A stretch of DNA of 64,000 bases from Rhodospirillales bacterium (GCA_014859895.1 JACZKS010000025.1:49771-113770); one strand, 5' to 3'. Counted from the first letter of the stretch, positions 18,134 through 26,745 are shown. A program made the numbers and translations. The notes: generated from the sequence alone by a model not told the origin.

Positions 18134-18715
18134 CTACGCCGACGCCAGGCTCGGTGCGCCCGATGTCAACGCCCGGATCTCTTCCGGCGTCAGGATAGGT
18201 TCCTGGTGGAAAACGACCGCGCCCTTGGCGACCGGCGGCCATTCCGGCAAATGGCAGGTGGGAGCCGGCGGCGACGGATGGTCGATCCCATCGGTAGTTC
18301 GCATTCCCGGATGGCGCCGAGCAAGGGCTCCTACGATCCGCTGCGCCAGGAAACGGGCGGAAAACGGCAAACGCAGGACATCGTCCGCGCCGGCTTCCGT
18401 TGCCCGCAGAACGTCGCGTGCAAGCGGGCGATGCGCAAAGACGAGGATCGCGGCTTGGGCGGTGCGTGGAGAGCCTTCGCGCAGGCGACGAGCCACTTCG
18501 GCCCCGCCCATGGGGGAAATATCGATTTCCGTCAGCACGACGTCCGGTGCGAAGGCGGCGGACGTCCGCAGAACGCCCCACCCGTCGGCCGCATCCAGAA
18601 TGTCTTCCGCCTGGAAGGCTTCCAGTGCGAAGTGCAAAAGTTCGCGGGTGAACTCGTGCCGGCTGGCTACCAGGAATCCCAAAGACCTGAAGTTGAAGGG
18701 GGGATCGACAATCAC
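18134..18715 (-). CDS. Degenerate receiver-domain protein (phospho-Asp replaced by Glu)
   Basis: A 193-residue protein whose first 130 residues follow the CheY receiver pattern: FLVASRHEFTRELLHFALEAF, then DVVLTEIDISPMGGAEVARRL, AAILVFAH and ATEAGADDVLRLPFSARFL. The acidic pair that binds Mg2+ after strand 1 is missing, and the phospho-acceptor aspartate is Glu63, a phosphomimetic-like change. It has no recognisable output domain; the tail is Pro-rich. It is therefore probably a phosphorylation-independent adaptor. It heads a leftward two-gene unit and faces a 470-bp gap before the FixJ-like regulator. Confidence 0.65.
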   Translation of the reverse strand: MIVDPPFNFRSLGFLVASRHEFTRELLHFALEAFQAEDILDAADGWGVLRTSAAFAPDVVLTEIDISPMGGAEVARRLREGSPRTAQAAILVFAHRPLARDVLRATEAGADDVLRLPFSARFLAQRIVGALARRHPGMRTTDGIDHPSPPAPTCHLPEWPPVAKGAVVFHQEPILTPEEIRALTSGAPSLASA

Positions 18716-19184
18716 TATCGTTCCTCCATCTCGTGGAGATCAATGCATTCTCCAGCATACGTTCTGCGGTGACGCTGGGATCGGTCCTATAGGGATATGT
18801 TTTGTGAAAATATGAGGTAGGTCGATTTCATGTCGTCCATTTTGAATGCCTGGTAACCCAGAGTGCGTAACTCAAAAATTATTTACATTCCTGCCGTAGT
18901 TCCTTGAAGAATTGCCTATTTCCCATCGTATACGAAGATAGCCTCGGGGTGGCTGCCCTGACGACAGGCGCATCATGACAATGTCAGGGAAGACCCAGTG
19001 TTAATAAAGGTTAAGGTTATGCTATGGCATGATCGCGGCCAGGGGAGGCGTGGCAGGATGAACCAAAATCGTTCTCGCCGTTGCATGGCCATGCAGTTTA
19101 CAGCTTCTGGTAATGTCCCTGCCGTAAGGAGATCCAGGACGCATTCGTGACAAGACGGTGGTATGGGGCGAGGGGGGGCACCGG
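18716..19184. other. Intergenic region between divergent regulators
   Basis: About 470 bp without a convincing gene. It is more AT-rich than the flanking genes and must hold the promoters of the receiver gene (leftward) and the FixJ-like gene (rightward). A weak 5-4-5 palindrome, TTAAT-AAAG-GTTAA at 19001-19014, resembles the Fnr-like sites found further right. I see no RNA gene or repeat. Confidence 0.4.
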
Positions 19185-19808
19185 GTGTCTCTAGGTACGG
19201 TCTTTGTGGTTGACGATGAAGAGGATGTCCGGGAATCGATCCGCGACCTCGTGATATCGGTGGGTATCAACTGCAGAACCTATGAGTCGGCGGATGCGTT
19301 TTTCTGGGCGGATACCGAGAGCGAGCCAAGCGCCATCATCCTCGACGTCCGGCTGCCGGGCATCGGCGGCCTGGAGATCCAGAAAAACCTGATCACCAAA
19401 GGCGCGACGGCGCCCGTCATCTTCATTACCGGTTACGGCGACGTCTGGACGGCCGTTCAGGCGATGAAGCGCGGGGCCTTCGATTTCTTCGAGAAGCCGT
19501 TCAGCAGCCAGGAACTGCTCTCCCGGATCCAAGCCGCCATCACGCAGCACGCCGAGCAGCTTGCCGAAAAGGTCCGGCTGAGAAATCTCGATGCGTTGAT
19601 CCAATGCCTTACGCCGCGCGAGAGGGAAATCCTGGAGAGCTTGGGGCTGGGCAAATCCAACAAGACGATTGCCGCCGAACTGGCAATGAGCATCCGTACC
19701 GTGGAATTCCACAGGGCGCGCATGATGCGAAAACTGTGTGCCCATTCTCGCGAGGAACTTACACGTATTGCGATTGAAACCCGATTACCCCGGGTTGCCC
19801 CCAATTAA
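19185..19808 (+). CDS. FixJ-family two-component response regulator
   Basis: About 207 residues from GTG 19185, chosen because GAGGGGGG precedes it; ATG 19158 would add nine residues. The receiver is intact: FVVDDEEDVRESI, phospho-Asp in AIILDVRLPGIGGLE, VIFITGYGDV and the conserved lysine in FDFFEKPFSS. A LuxR/GerE helix-turn-helix follows (LTPREREILESLGLGKSNKTIAAELAMSIRTVEFHRARMM). No cognate kinase is nearby, so the signal is unknown. Its position next to three other LuxR-type regulators and the CsgG-type cluster suggests a regulatory hub for surface structures. Confidence 0.88.
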   Translation: MSLGTVFVVDDEEDVRESIRDLVISVGINCRTYESADAFFWADTESEPSAIILDVRLPGIGGLEIQKNLITKGATAPVIFITGYGDVWTAVQAMKRGAFDFFEKPFSSQELLSRIQAAITQHAEQLAEKVRLRNLDALIQCLTPREREILESLGLGKSNKTIAAELAMSIRTVEFHRARMMRKLCAHSREELTRIAIETRLPRVAPN

Positions 19809-19814
19809 ACCGAC

Positions 19815-19850
19815 TTACCCACAGGTTATCCCGATGATACCTGTGGGTAA
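19815..19850. repeat. Perfect 12-bp inverted repeat after the FixJ-like gene
   Basis: TTACCCACAGGT (19815-19826) and ACCTGTGGGTAA (19839-19850) are exact inverted copies around a 12-base loop, just after the stop at 19808. No T-run follows, so it is a poor intrinsic terminator. Each arm begins with TTACCCACA, one base from the DnaA box TTATCCACA, and an exact TTATCCACA occurs at 20035-20043. It could be a protein-binding palindrome or an RNA hairpin. Confidence 0.5.
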
Positions 19851-20094
19851 ACCGCAGCCGCGAATCGGTATATTCCGCGACTCGCTCGGTATTGACCGGC
19901 ACTTTTTGCGGATTGTGCGGCTTGGGGAGGTACGTTCTATTCATAAAGCACTATGGGGGGTTGTGGCCATAAAGACTATTTGCCGGGAGAAACACTGAAA
20001 CCAACGGCAATTTTCAGTTCATCTCATGAGGAAATTATCCACAGAAAATTGCAAATTCGTTCGTTAGACTCGGCAAACCCAGGGGGAGCAGGAA

Positions 20095-20637
20095 ATGGGT
20101 TCACCACTATGGGTTATCATGGCACCCACTGGCCACCAGGGGGGGGGCGATGGGCAACATCGGTCTTATCTTCTGATTCCGTGCCCGGATGATCGGGCAG
20201 AACATCCCAACGCCGGGGCGTCCGGCGAAAATAAGGTCGTCTTATTGGACGCGAAATCATTGCGTCCCCTCGACGGGGGCATGCTTCAGAAAGGCGTCGC
20301 GAACTTTCCGGTCGCCAATGTCGCCACCCGTCCCGAGAGGGTGAAACTGGCCGGCGACGGGACCGTATATCGCGGGGGAGGCGGCATCGCCAAAAGGTCC
20401 GTACCGAAAAGAGCGGAGACGGACTGCCGTCCCCGGAGTCAACGCCTGACAACCCGACAGGTCGAGATTCTGATGGCTCTGAAAGACGGTGCCTCGAACA
20501 AGGAGATCGCCCGCAACCTGGGCATCCTGGAAAGCACGGTCAAAGTCCATCTTAAGTCGATCTATCGCCAGCTCTGCGTAAGAAACCGCACGCAGGCGGC
20601 CATCGTTTCCGCACAGTACGAGACGGTCCGTTCCTGA
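20095..20637 (+). CDS. LuxR-type HTH regulator without a receiver domain
   Basis: A 180-residue protein after a strong AGGGGGAGCAGG site. The C-terminal 65 residues are a LuxR/GerE helix-turn-helix: RLTTRQVEILMALKDGASNKEIARNLGILESTVKVHLKSIYRQL, then VRNRTQAAIVSA. The N-terminal 110 residues are Gly-rich, poorly ordered and match no receiver or ligand domain I know. The HTH is closely similar to those of the genes at 21379 and 25451 (shared STVK/ATVK and NRTQAA/NRTEAG blocks), so the three regulators probably have a common origin. A CsgD-like role at the neighbouring fibre genes is plausible. Confidence 0.7.
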   Translation: MGSPLWVIMAPTGHQGGGDGQHRSYLLIPCPDDRAEHPNAGASGENKVVLLDAKSLRPLDGGMLQKGVANFPVANVATRPERVKLAGDGTVYRGGGGIAKRSVPKRAETDCRPRSQRLTTRQVEILMALKDGASNKEIARNLGILESTVKVHLKSIYRQLCVRNRTQAAIVSAQYETVRS

Positions 20638-20648
20638 GGGGGGGCGGT

Positions 20649-20687
20649 CCCTGCCGTTCGCCGGGAGAATTTTCGGCGACGGCAGGG
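20649..20687 (+). terminator. Hairpin downstream of LuxR-type gene
   Basis: CCCTGCCGT-T-CGCCG (20649-20663) pairs with CGGCG-ACGGCAGGG (20674-20687), 14 pairs with one bulged T, starting 12 bp after the stop codon at 20637. No T-run follows, so it may act as a Rho-assisted terminator or 3'-end protector. Confidence 0.5.
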
Positions 20688-20770
20688 TCCCCGGCCGTTC
20701 CCACCGGGGCGCGTTGGGGGTACCCCGGATACCTGCTTTATGACGGAGGTATCCGCCGTATCCTTTCGGC

Positions 20771-21265
20771 ATGGGACCCGTTGTCAAACTCGTGCTTCTC
20801 GGATACGCGGCGGTGGGGTTGGGCGGCTGCCTGCCGCTGACGGTTGCCTCGGCGCTTGGCATGGTGGCCGGGGGGCCTGGTGGTCCCTCGGCAAAGGGCA
20901 CCAATTCGCCGGCTTTTCGGGAAAGCCAATGGATCAAAGACAAAGGGCCGGAATTGTACCAGGCCACCGAGGCGGCGGTCCTTGAGGAATGCACCGCACG
21001 GATTGAGACGCCGACACCGGCAAGCGCCGTTGCGGAGTCTTCTTCGGTGGCGGGAGGATCTTTCAATCATTCCTCGCAGGGGAATGCTTGCGCCTATCGA
21101 GAGACCTGCCTGCCCGGAAACCACATTCCGGTCCGTTTGCTGGTGTGCGGTCCAGCCGGCCGGCCGTCGATGCAATCGCACGACGGGACCGGCGGGATGG
21201 CGCAGGTTCAGAATTGGGTTTGGGAGCAAAAGCCGGTGGTCAGACCCCAGCCGGACGACGAATAA
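20771..21265 (+). CDS. Predicted lipoprotein of unknown function
   Basis: A 164-residue protein with a lipoprotein leader (LVLLGYAAVGLGGC, lipobox LGGC). The mature part has a helical stretch WIKDKGPELYQATEAAVLEECTARI and several extra cysteines (CAYRETCLPGNH, VRLLVCGP) that may form disulfides in the periplasm. I recognise no family. It lies between two LuxR-type regulators and points toward the fibre cluster. The codon pattern looks genuine but a strong ribosome site is not visible. Confidence 0.5.
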   Translation: MGPVVKLVLLGYAAVGLGGCLPLTVASALGMVAGGPGGPSAKGTNSPAFRESQWIKDKGPELYQATEAAVLEECTARIETPTPASAVAESSSVAGGSFNHSSQGNACAYRETCLPGNHIPVRLLVCGPAGRPSMQSHDGTGGMAQVQNWVWEQKPVVRPQPDDE

Positions 21266-21378
21266 GGTCACGCCCGGGACATCGTTTCCGCAGGCAGGCG
21301 ATCTTCGCGGCTTGCCGGAGAGGCTGCCGGCGAGCGGCTTTTCGCCGCTTCGCCGCAGGACCTGTTGTACGCCGGCCT

Positions 21379-22044
21379 TCAATGATCGAATACGCAGTGG
21401 CGATCGACGCCGTTGTTGACCGCCCACATCGCGGCCTGCGTCCGGTTGGCCACGTTGATCTTTCGTAGCAGCCCCTTCAGATGCACCTTGACCGTTGCCT
21501 CGGTGATTTTCAGACGATTGGCAATGACTTTGTTGGGGTCGCCATTGACCAGGCAACCCAGGATCTCGACCTCCCGCTGGGACAGGCCGCTATGAGTAGT
21601 CGTGCCGTTCCTCCGGCCGCCATCCAGCTTGCCGTCAATCAGCAGCCGGGCCAGTTCGACCGGAAAGACCCGCTCGCCCGCCATCACCAATCCCAGATAT
21701 TTGATCAGGGCCTCGGAAGTAATGTTCTTGACCAGGCAGGCGTCGATACCGGTGTCGAGAGCCTGGGTCAGTTTGCGGGCCGATATGTCGTTTGCCAGAA
21801 GCACGATTTTGGCGTCCGGACGCAATTGGCGGATCTCGCGGATGGCCTCGATGTCCTGCGGATTGCCCTCCATGAAATCAAGGATGATGATGTCCGGACT
21901 CATGCCCTCCTTGATGAGAGCCTCAGCTTCCCGTAGTTCGGTTGCCTCGGCCATCGCCGGGAACGGCGAGTCGGCAAGGAATGTTTTCAGCCCTTCGCGA
22001 AACAGCTTGCTGCGATCGACCAAGAGAGTTTCCTTAGGTCTCAT
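21379..22044 (-). CDS. NarL-type response regulator (LuxR output)
   Basis: A 221-residue regulator. ATG 22044 is preceded by GGAGGG four bases upstream, which decides it over upstream in-frame ATGs at 22056, 22068 and 22245. The receiver reads TLLVDRSKLFREGLKTFL, IIILDFMEGNPQDIEAI with the phospho-Asp, and IVLLAND. The lysine-containing strand (CLVKNITSEALIKYL) is present, but the acidic pair is reduced to one aspartate. The LuxR helix-turn-helix is complete (LSQREVEILGCLVNGDPNKVIANRLKITEATVKVHLKGLL). It lies downstream of the fibre-like operon on the same strand, separated by a terminator, so it is probably expressed on its own. Confidence 0.85.
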   Translation of the reverse strand: MRPKETLLVDRSKLFREGLKTFLADSPFPAMAEATELREAEALIKEGMSPDIIILDFMEGNPQDIEAIREIRQLRPDAKIVLLANDISARKLTQALDTGIDACLVKNITSEALIKYLGLVMAGERVFPVELARLLIDGKLDGGRRNGTTTHSGLSQREVEILGCLVNGDPNKVIANRLKITEATVKVHLKGLLRKINVANRTQAAMWAVNNGVDRHCVFDH

Positions 22045-22571
22045 GTGTCCCTCCATTTCCTCGCGCATCGGGCGTTGTTCTGCCGTGCGGGTCCCCCTCT
22101 TGGAACGGGCAACAACAAGTCTCTTCCCCCGAAGCGCCGTGTGTCTCCACTCCCCCTCACACGGGGCTGCCGATTTCTCCAGAATGTATTGTAAAGGGTT
22201 AGCCATTTTTAAATATTCCCTAAAAGGCGAGTTTCCGGTGTTCATTGGGGGTATTCCTCGCGGGAAAGGTAAATGACCTACTCCTAATTGGATACCGATC
22301 CCCCGAATTCTCCATGTTTTCTAAGTCGATCTTGGGTGGTCTGTGAATCTGCCAACGAAGCTTTCACCGTTCCCTTCTTCCCCAAAGGAGGTGCCCCGGC
22401 TGAGTTATTGTAAAAACGGGCAATCAACCCGATGGTTGACGACTATTTGTGCCTGGATGAGGGAGGAAAGATGCATGGGGGGACGCGGTTTCGTCCGCGT
22501 CGCGCTGGCACAAAGAAAAAGCTCCGCCTTGTGGCGGAGCTTTTTTTGTCGGAGGGGAGGTCGGATCGATT
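22045..22571. other. Regulatory intergenic region with hairpins
   Basis: About 530 bp with no convincing gene. It holds the promoter region of the NarL-type gene, an operator-like palindrome TCAACC-CGAT-GGTTGA (22424-22439), a short hairpin GACGCGG-TTTCGT-CCGCGTC (22482-22501) and the bidirectional terminator at 22517. The stretch around 22390-22480 contains ribosome-site-like GGAGG sequences but no open frame that looks translated. Confidence 0.4.
22517..22544 (-). terminator. Bidirectional intrinsic terminator
   Basis: AAAAGCTCCGCC (22517-22528), loop TTGT, GGCGGAGCTTTT (22533-22544), followed by more T on the plus strand and a T-rich tail on the minus strand. It is a classical Rho-independent terminator 28 bp beyond the stop of the secreted protein at 22572, and should end the leftward CsgG-type operon. 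Confidence 0.9.
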
Positions 22572-23042
22572 TTACGGCTGTGTGGTATCGCCATTGGTGG
22601 TGGCGTTCTCGATGTTGCCGTCGATCGCCGTATTGCCTCCGTAAATTTGGGTTCCTTCCGACGACGCGCTTTGGCTGCTGTTCGAACCGTCCTGGGTGGT
22701 GTCGACGCCGACATATCCCTGGGCACCCTGCTCGAGGATGGTGGTGATCTCGGTGAGGTTGCCGATGGTGGTCGAGCTGTATTGGTTCAGTGTGCCGATA
22801 CTCGACGCGCCGGAACCGCCGCCCGATGAACTCGTCGAAGAGGTGCCATCCTGCATCTGCTTCAAGTAGATGGCCAGGCTGGCTGCCGTCGAGTTGTTGC
22901 GAACCCTGAACTGGAACGGCTCCTTGAACTGCTGCGCGACGGCTGCGCCGGGGCCGACAAAGCCGGGGGTGGGAAGGCCGCCCGACAGCACGAAGATGGC
23001 GGAAAGGGCCAAGAAAATCGTCATTTGACGGAATGCGTACAT
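22572..23042 (-). CDS. Secreted Ser/Gly/Thr-rich protein, possible fibre subunit or anchor
   Basis: A 156-residue protein after an AAGGAGGTC ribosome site. A signal peptide ends near AAVAQ. The mature N-terminus reads QQFKEPFQFRVRNN and is followed by a Gly/Ser/Thr-rich stretch and IGTLNQYSSTTIGNLTEIT, ending in a low-complexity Asn/Thr/Ser tail. Composition and context resemble exported subunits or assembly factors of curli and holdfast systems (CsgF or HfaA types), but I see no clear curlin repeats. It is the last gene of the leftward operon with the CsgG-type protein. The protein at 26236 starts similarly (Q, then PFSF). Confidence 0.55.
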   Translation of the reverse strand: MYAFRQMTIFLALSAIFVLSGGLPTPGFVGPGAAVAQQFKEPFQFRVRNNSTAASLAIYLKQMQDGTSSTSSSGGGSGASSIGTLNQYSSTTIGNLTEITTILEQGAQGYVGVDTTQDGSNSSQSASSEGTQIYGGNTAIDGNIENATTNGDTTQP

Positions 23043-23152
23043 TTTTCGACCTCCTTCATCCGGGTATTGGACTTTGGAAAAAGCGGCCGGAGGATGTGGG
23101 GGAGGACATAAGGATCCTCCGGCCGAGGGACGTTAAGTGGGTCGCGTTGCCG

Positions 23153-24007
23153 TTACGGGGTAACCACCTTGACTTTGTTGACGATGTTGGCCACCAGGCC
23201 GGCCGCCTGGACGGACTGGTTGGCAACCAGTCCCGGCGTTCCCAGCCGGTTGTAATAGCCGAGTTGCTTGAAGTCGGTCAGGTCCTGGTAGGCCGTCGCC
23301 GAAGCGGAGACATCCGAATAGGCGAACTGGGTGATGTCGGCCTCGAGGATGTTGTTGGTGACCACCGGCATGAAGACGCCGTAGGCCTTGTCGTGATACC
23401 CGGTGACGATGGTGTCGCCGTTATCGAGCGTGCTGTCCCCATGGTCCTGGTTGGCCGTGTCGATGAAGGACGGGGCGTCGGTCGTCTGAAGATCGATCGA
23501 CAGGGCCGCGGCGACCGCCGAGACTTGCTGGTCGATCGCGATCTCGACTGGGTTGTACCAGGAACCGGCCTTTGCCTTGGCAGAGATGTCGCCCGCGAGA
23601 ATCTGTTTCTCATAGGCATAGACCGGGAACTCGCTCTCGATCGTGTCGACGATGCCGATAGCCGAAACGTCCTGAAGCGCATGGCCCAGGCCATCATTGG
23701 CGTACTGCAACAGGTCCTGAGTGTGCCCACCGTAGCCGTGATGGCCGCTCTGCACCTCGGGGACATAGTCGCCCTGAAGTTCGGCGTACGCTTTGACATC
23801 GCCGATGAAGATCTGAACCTTCTTGACCTCGGTTTCCCCCGTCGGGTCAAAGAAGCTCCAAACCCACATGTTGATATCCACATTCTGGGACTTGTTCTTG
23901 TACCAGTCCCAGTCCGTGACGCTGCCGTCCGCGAGGGCCGGCCCTGTCGCGACCATGCCCACACCGAAGGCAACGGCCGCAACGCCAGATAGAAGTCTAC
24001 CCTTCAT
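23153..24007 (-). CDS. Secreted protein of the CsgG-type cluster, possibly HfaD-like
   Basis: A 284-residue exported protein (signal peptide ending GPALA-DGS). The mature chain is rich in Asp, Ala, Val and Tyr and nearly free of Cys. Phrases such as GDVKAYAEL, GDISAKAKAG and DVSASATAYQDL recur along it, suggesting beta-strand repeats. It overlaps the CsgG-type gene by 11 bp, so the two are coupled. In Caulobacter, hfaB (CsgG-like) sits with hfaA and hfaD, which encode surface anchors for the holdfast; position and composition make an HfaD-like role conceivable. I cannot prove homology by eye. Confidence 0.5.
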   Translation of the reverse strand: MKGRLLSGVAAVAFGVGMVATGPALADGSVTDWDWYKNKSQNVDINMWVWSFFDPTGETEVKKVQIFIGDVKAYAELQGDYVPEVQSGHHGYGGHTQDLLQYANDGLGHALQDVSAIGIVDTIESEFPVYAYEKQILAGDISAKAKAGSWYNPVEIAIDQQVSAVAAALSIDLQTTDAPSFIDTANQDHGDSTLDNGDTIVTGYHDKAYGVFMPVVTNNILEADITQFAYSDVSASATAYQDLTDFKQLGYYNRLGTPGLVANQSVQAAGLVANIVNKVKVVTP

Positions 24008-24842
24008 TTGCTTGTGCTCCTCTCTTAAGGTGTTTGCTCATAGTATCGATCTCGACGAGGTCACAGCCTTCGACCCCGGGGAGACCGAGGAAGTCCGTCA
24101 TGATCTGGTAAACGGCCATCTCGACGACGGATCTGACGCCGAGCTGGAGCGGTTCGTTCTGGATCCGTCCGGCGTCAAACTCGATGAGTTGGGTGCCGAA
24201 GAAGCGAAAGACGTTGGCTTCGACTTCGAACCCGTAGATCTGCTTTTGCAGGCTGGTCACATAGCGGACGGCGAATGACTTGCTGTCGACCACCCGAAGG
24301 TCGAGGGCCACGTTGATCACCACCGTCCGGCCGCCGGCGCCGACGCCGGAAACCCAAAGGCCCAGCCCGTCGCTGACGATGTTGTAGTTGAGCTCGGTCA
24401 GGGCGCCGAGAATGACGAAATCGCTGGTCTTGACGCGGTACGCCCTGGCGTTCTCATCGGTGAGTTGCTGCTGGACCATTTTCAGTTCGGCCAGCGGAAT
24501 CCGCAGGTCGAACCGCTCGGCCATATTGGCCTTGCCGGACTTGAAAACCGCGCTCATCACCATTTCGGAAACGCCCTGGCTGAGGGCGTGCCCGTTCTCG
24601 TCGTAATTGATCTGTCCGGTCTTGTCGGCGACCTCGCCGACCGCCATCACGGGCAGGTTGTTGCCCGGGATCTGCCGGAGCTTCATCAGGCACTGACTGT
24701 AGGGCGTGTGATTGGTGGTCACCGGAAACGAGAACGCTGCCTCGACGCCTTTATCCGGGTAGGGGATTGGGGCGCATCCGGTGAATGCCGCAAAGACAGC
24801 CGGTGCCAGGATGGGGAGCAGTGTTGCCGCTTTCCGTTTCAT
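23997..24842 (-). CDS. CsgG/HfaB-family outer-membrane secretion lipoprotein
   Basis: A 281-residue lipoprotein with lipobox FTGC after a standard leader. The CsgG family pattern is visible: VMAVGEVADKTGQINYDENGHALSQGVSEMVMSAVFKSG, then FVILGALTELNYNIVSDGLGLWVSGVGAGGRTVVINVALDLRVVDSKSFAVRYVTSLQKQI. The last part matches the strands that form the CsgG pore and periplasmic ring. CsgG-type proteins assemble a nonameric channel that exports amyloid or anchor proteins. The two downstream exported proteins are the likely cargo. Curli genes csgB, E and F are not recognisable here, which favours the alphaproteobacterial HfaB branch. Confidence 0.85.
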   Translation of the reverse strand: MKRKAATLLPILAPAVFAAFTGCAPIPYPDKGVEAAFSFPVTTNHTPYSQCLMKLRQIPGNNLPVMAVGEVADKTGQINYDENGHALSQGVSEMVMSAVFKSGKANMAERFDLRIPLAELKMVQQQLTDENARAYRVKTSDFVILGALTELNYNIVSDGLGLWVSGVGAGGRTVVINVALDLRVVDSKSFAVRYVTSLQKQIYGFEVEANVFRFFGTQLIEFDAGRIQNEPLQLGVRSVVEMAVYQIMTDFLGLPGVEGCDLVEIDTMSKHLKRGAQANEG

Positions 24843-25450
24843 GATCGTCCCCCGGCTCGCTGTGCCTATCGATGTTTCAAAAACTCCCGCACCGGGGAAT
24901 ACAGGCTCCTCGGTGACTCCATCCCCGTGATTTCATCGGCGGGCAGGGCGTGGAGTGCGAAATGAAACATTACTGATAAATCCGTACTTTAAAATTACTC
25001 TATAGGCAGTTTTCAGGAAAAAACGGAGTAATACGTACCTATTGGATTATCGAGAAAGTGTTATTTTGTGTAAAAAGAGATTTTGTATATATACATTTTT
25101 CCAGTATGCGCGATTTATATTAAGTATATCATGATGTTGGTGTCCGGTTTTTCGTCATGTATTTAGTTGAACTTATGCAAGGCGATATAGAATGGCTCGA
25201 AAATCCGGGTTGGAGTCGGTACGGGATTTTCTCCGGAAGCCGCGACGTTTCCGGATAGGTGAAGGCCTATGCGGGCATGCGGTTACCGGTCCGTCACGGT
25301 TACGAACCGCGGGTCGAAGGACCTGATCAACTGGTTTTTTGGTGGAACTACAGAAAGCTTCTATATGATTAGATAATTAGTTCTATGTGATGAAAAGTAT
25401 TGGTTAGTTAATAGTGTTTTTTTATTTTCAGATAATATGGATTCATATTA
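24843..25450. other. Long AT-rich intergenic region
   Basis: About 610 bp with no convincing gene on either strand. From about 24965 to 25450 the base composition drops far below that of neighbouring genes, with runs of A and T and many stops. It separates the leftward CsgG-type operon from the rightward LuxR-type gene and presumably carries both promoters plus regulator sites. I could not define an operator or RNA. Confidence 0.4.
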
Positions 25451-26128
25451 ATGAATGCGCGAAGGCACATCGTTGTGGCCGAGGATGATCCAGACGTTAT
25501 TGAGGTCATCCAGGAGCAATGGAGAGACGGCGGGAAGGGGTCCTTCATCGTCATAGGCAATCCATTGATCGATCTCCTCCCGTCCCGCTGCACCCGATCC
25601 ACGGTCATCCTGTTCGGCTTGACTCAGTTCAAGGCGTTCGGCCGACCGATATGCAGACGGATCGAAGAGGTTCGCAAAACGGCGAAGGTCATTCTTGTTT
25701 TGCGGGAAGCGCAAGTCATGGATGCCCTCGACTATATCGATCTATGCGACGGCTTCCTGTTCATCGACCGTCAGCCCGAGCGGCTGCACGAAGTCATTGA
25801 TCTGGCCATACAGGGCTATTGCCTGTTTCCGAGGACACTGCTGTCGGTGCTGGCGTCGCGGCACCTGCGCCTGGATATCCTTCCCACGTTGTCGGAAGGA
25901 GAGGCCGAGGTCCTCTCGCTGCTTGGGCAGGGATTAACCAACAAGTTCATTGCGCAGCGGCTTGGAATCCGGGATTCCACGGTCAAGAACCTTGTGCGCT
26001 CGGTCTTGAGAAAGATGCATTTCCGCAACCGCACCGAAGCGGGGATTTTTGCGTTCCGCTACCTGGCGGCGGACGTGGGGATGGGCGACCAAAGCCCCGA
26101 CGAAAACGGGGAAGGCTCCGACAATTAA
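25451..26128 (+). CDS. Atypical response regulator with LuxR output
   Basis: A 225-residue protein. The start of the receiver is canonical (HIVVAEDDPDVIEVI), but the strand that should carry the phospho-Asp reads TVILFGLTQFKAFG with no acceptor aspartate, so phosphorylation is doubtful. The C-terminal helix-turn-helix is LuxR-like (LSEGEAEVLSLLGQGLTNKFIAQRLGIRDSTVKNLVRSVLRKM, then RNRTEAGIF). No strong ribosome site precedes ATG 25451, and the upstream DNA is very AT-rich. It precedes secreted-protein genes and is divergent from the CsgG-type operon, so it may regulate both. Confidence 0.75.
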   Translation: MNARRHIVVAEDDPDVIEVIQEQWRDGGKGSFIVIGNPLIDLLPSRCTRSTVILFGLTQFKAFGRPICRRIEEVRKTAKVILVLREAQVMDALDYIDLCDGFLFIDRQPERLHEVIDLAIQGYCLFPRTLLSVLASRHLRLDILPTLSEGEAEVLSLLGQGLTNKFIAQRLGIRDSTVKNLVRSVLRKMHFRNRTEAGIFAFRYLAADVGMGDQSPDENGEGSDN

Positions 26129-26235
26129 GGCTGGGGGGACTTTATTTGCTCGATGCGGCCCAAGAATTGGAGAAGGATTAGGGGCTGAGAGCGGTCTATC
26201 CAGGACATGGATACCCGGACGAAGGAGCAAGCAAG

Positions 26236-26745
26236 ATGAAACCCCTGACAGGCGTATGGTTCGTGTTTCTCATCGCTCTGTTGATGACGTCCCTGTCCTT
26301 TGAGGCGTCGGCTCAGATGTCGAACAAGCCTTTTTCCTTCAAGTATCGGGGCGGGGCAGGGGAGGCCGTCGGCATGAGCACCGCTCATAAGCAATTGATC
26401 CTCGAGCGGGAACTCCAGGGACGGGCGCCGGACAACCCCGTTATCCGCGACTTCTCCGGGGCCCTTCTGGAAGTCGAGCGGCGCAATAGCGGACAGGCCT
26501 TTGTGCGCTCTCCCGCATCCCCCTACCTCCCGGGGACGGTGAGCGGCGGCTTCCGGTCGGGCTTGTCCGGGACCGATGAACAGGTGGCCTATTCGGGGCT
26601 GCTGAGCTTCGGGACCAGCCGGGTCATGGCCAGCTGGATGCTGGCTCTCAGCGGCGGGGACGGGTATCGGGGCGTCACCCCGTTGGGTGGGCCCGCGGCT
26701 TCGGCGTCGATCGATCAGTGGATCGGCCAGCTGCAGACCTTGTAA
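26236..26745 (+). CDS. Secreted protein, possible CsgF/HfaA-like factor
   Basis: A 169-residue exported protein after GAAGGAGCAAG. The signal peptide ends EASA, and the mature chain starts QMSNKPFSFKYRGG. This resembles the start of the secreted protein at 22572 (Q, PFQF) and loosely that of CsgF, whose mature N-terminus is a short FQFRNP-type motif that plugs the CsgG pore. The remainder (GTVSGGFRSGLSGTDEQVAYSG) is Gly/Ser-rich. I do not recognise a defined family. Location near the CsgG-type gene supports a fibre-assembly role, but the evidence is weak. Confidence 0.5.
   Translation: MKPLTGVWFVFLIALLMTSLSFEASAQMSNKPFSFKYRGGAGEAVGMSTAHKQLILERELQGRAPDNPVIRDFSGALLEVERRNSGQAFVRSPASPYLPGTVSGGFRSGLSGTDEQVAYSGLLSFGTSRVMASWMLALSGGDGYRGVTPLGGPAASASIDQWIGQLQTL

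Noticed and set aside
19815..20043. Chromosome origin (oriC)
   Set aside because: Only one exact DnaA box and no dnaA, hemE or parAB neighbours; too few features for an origin.
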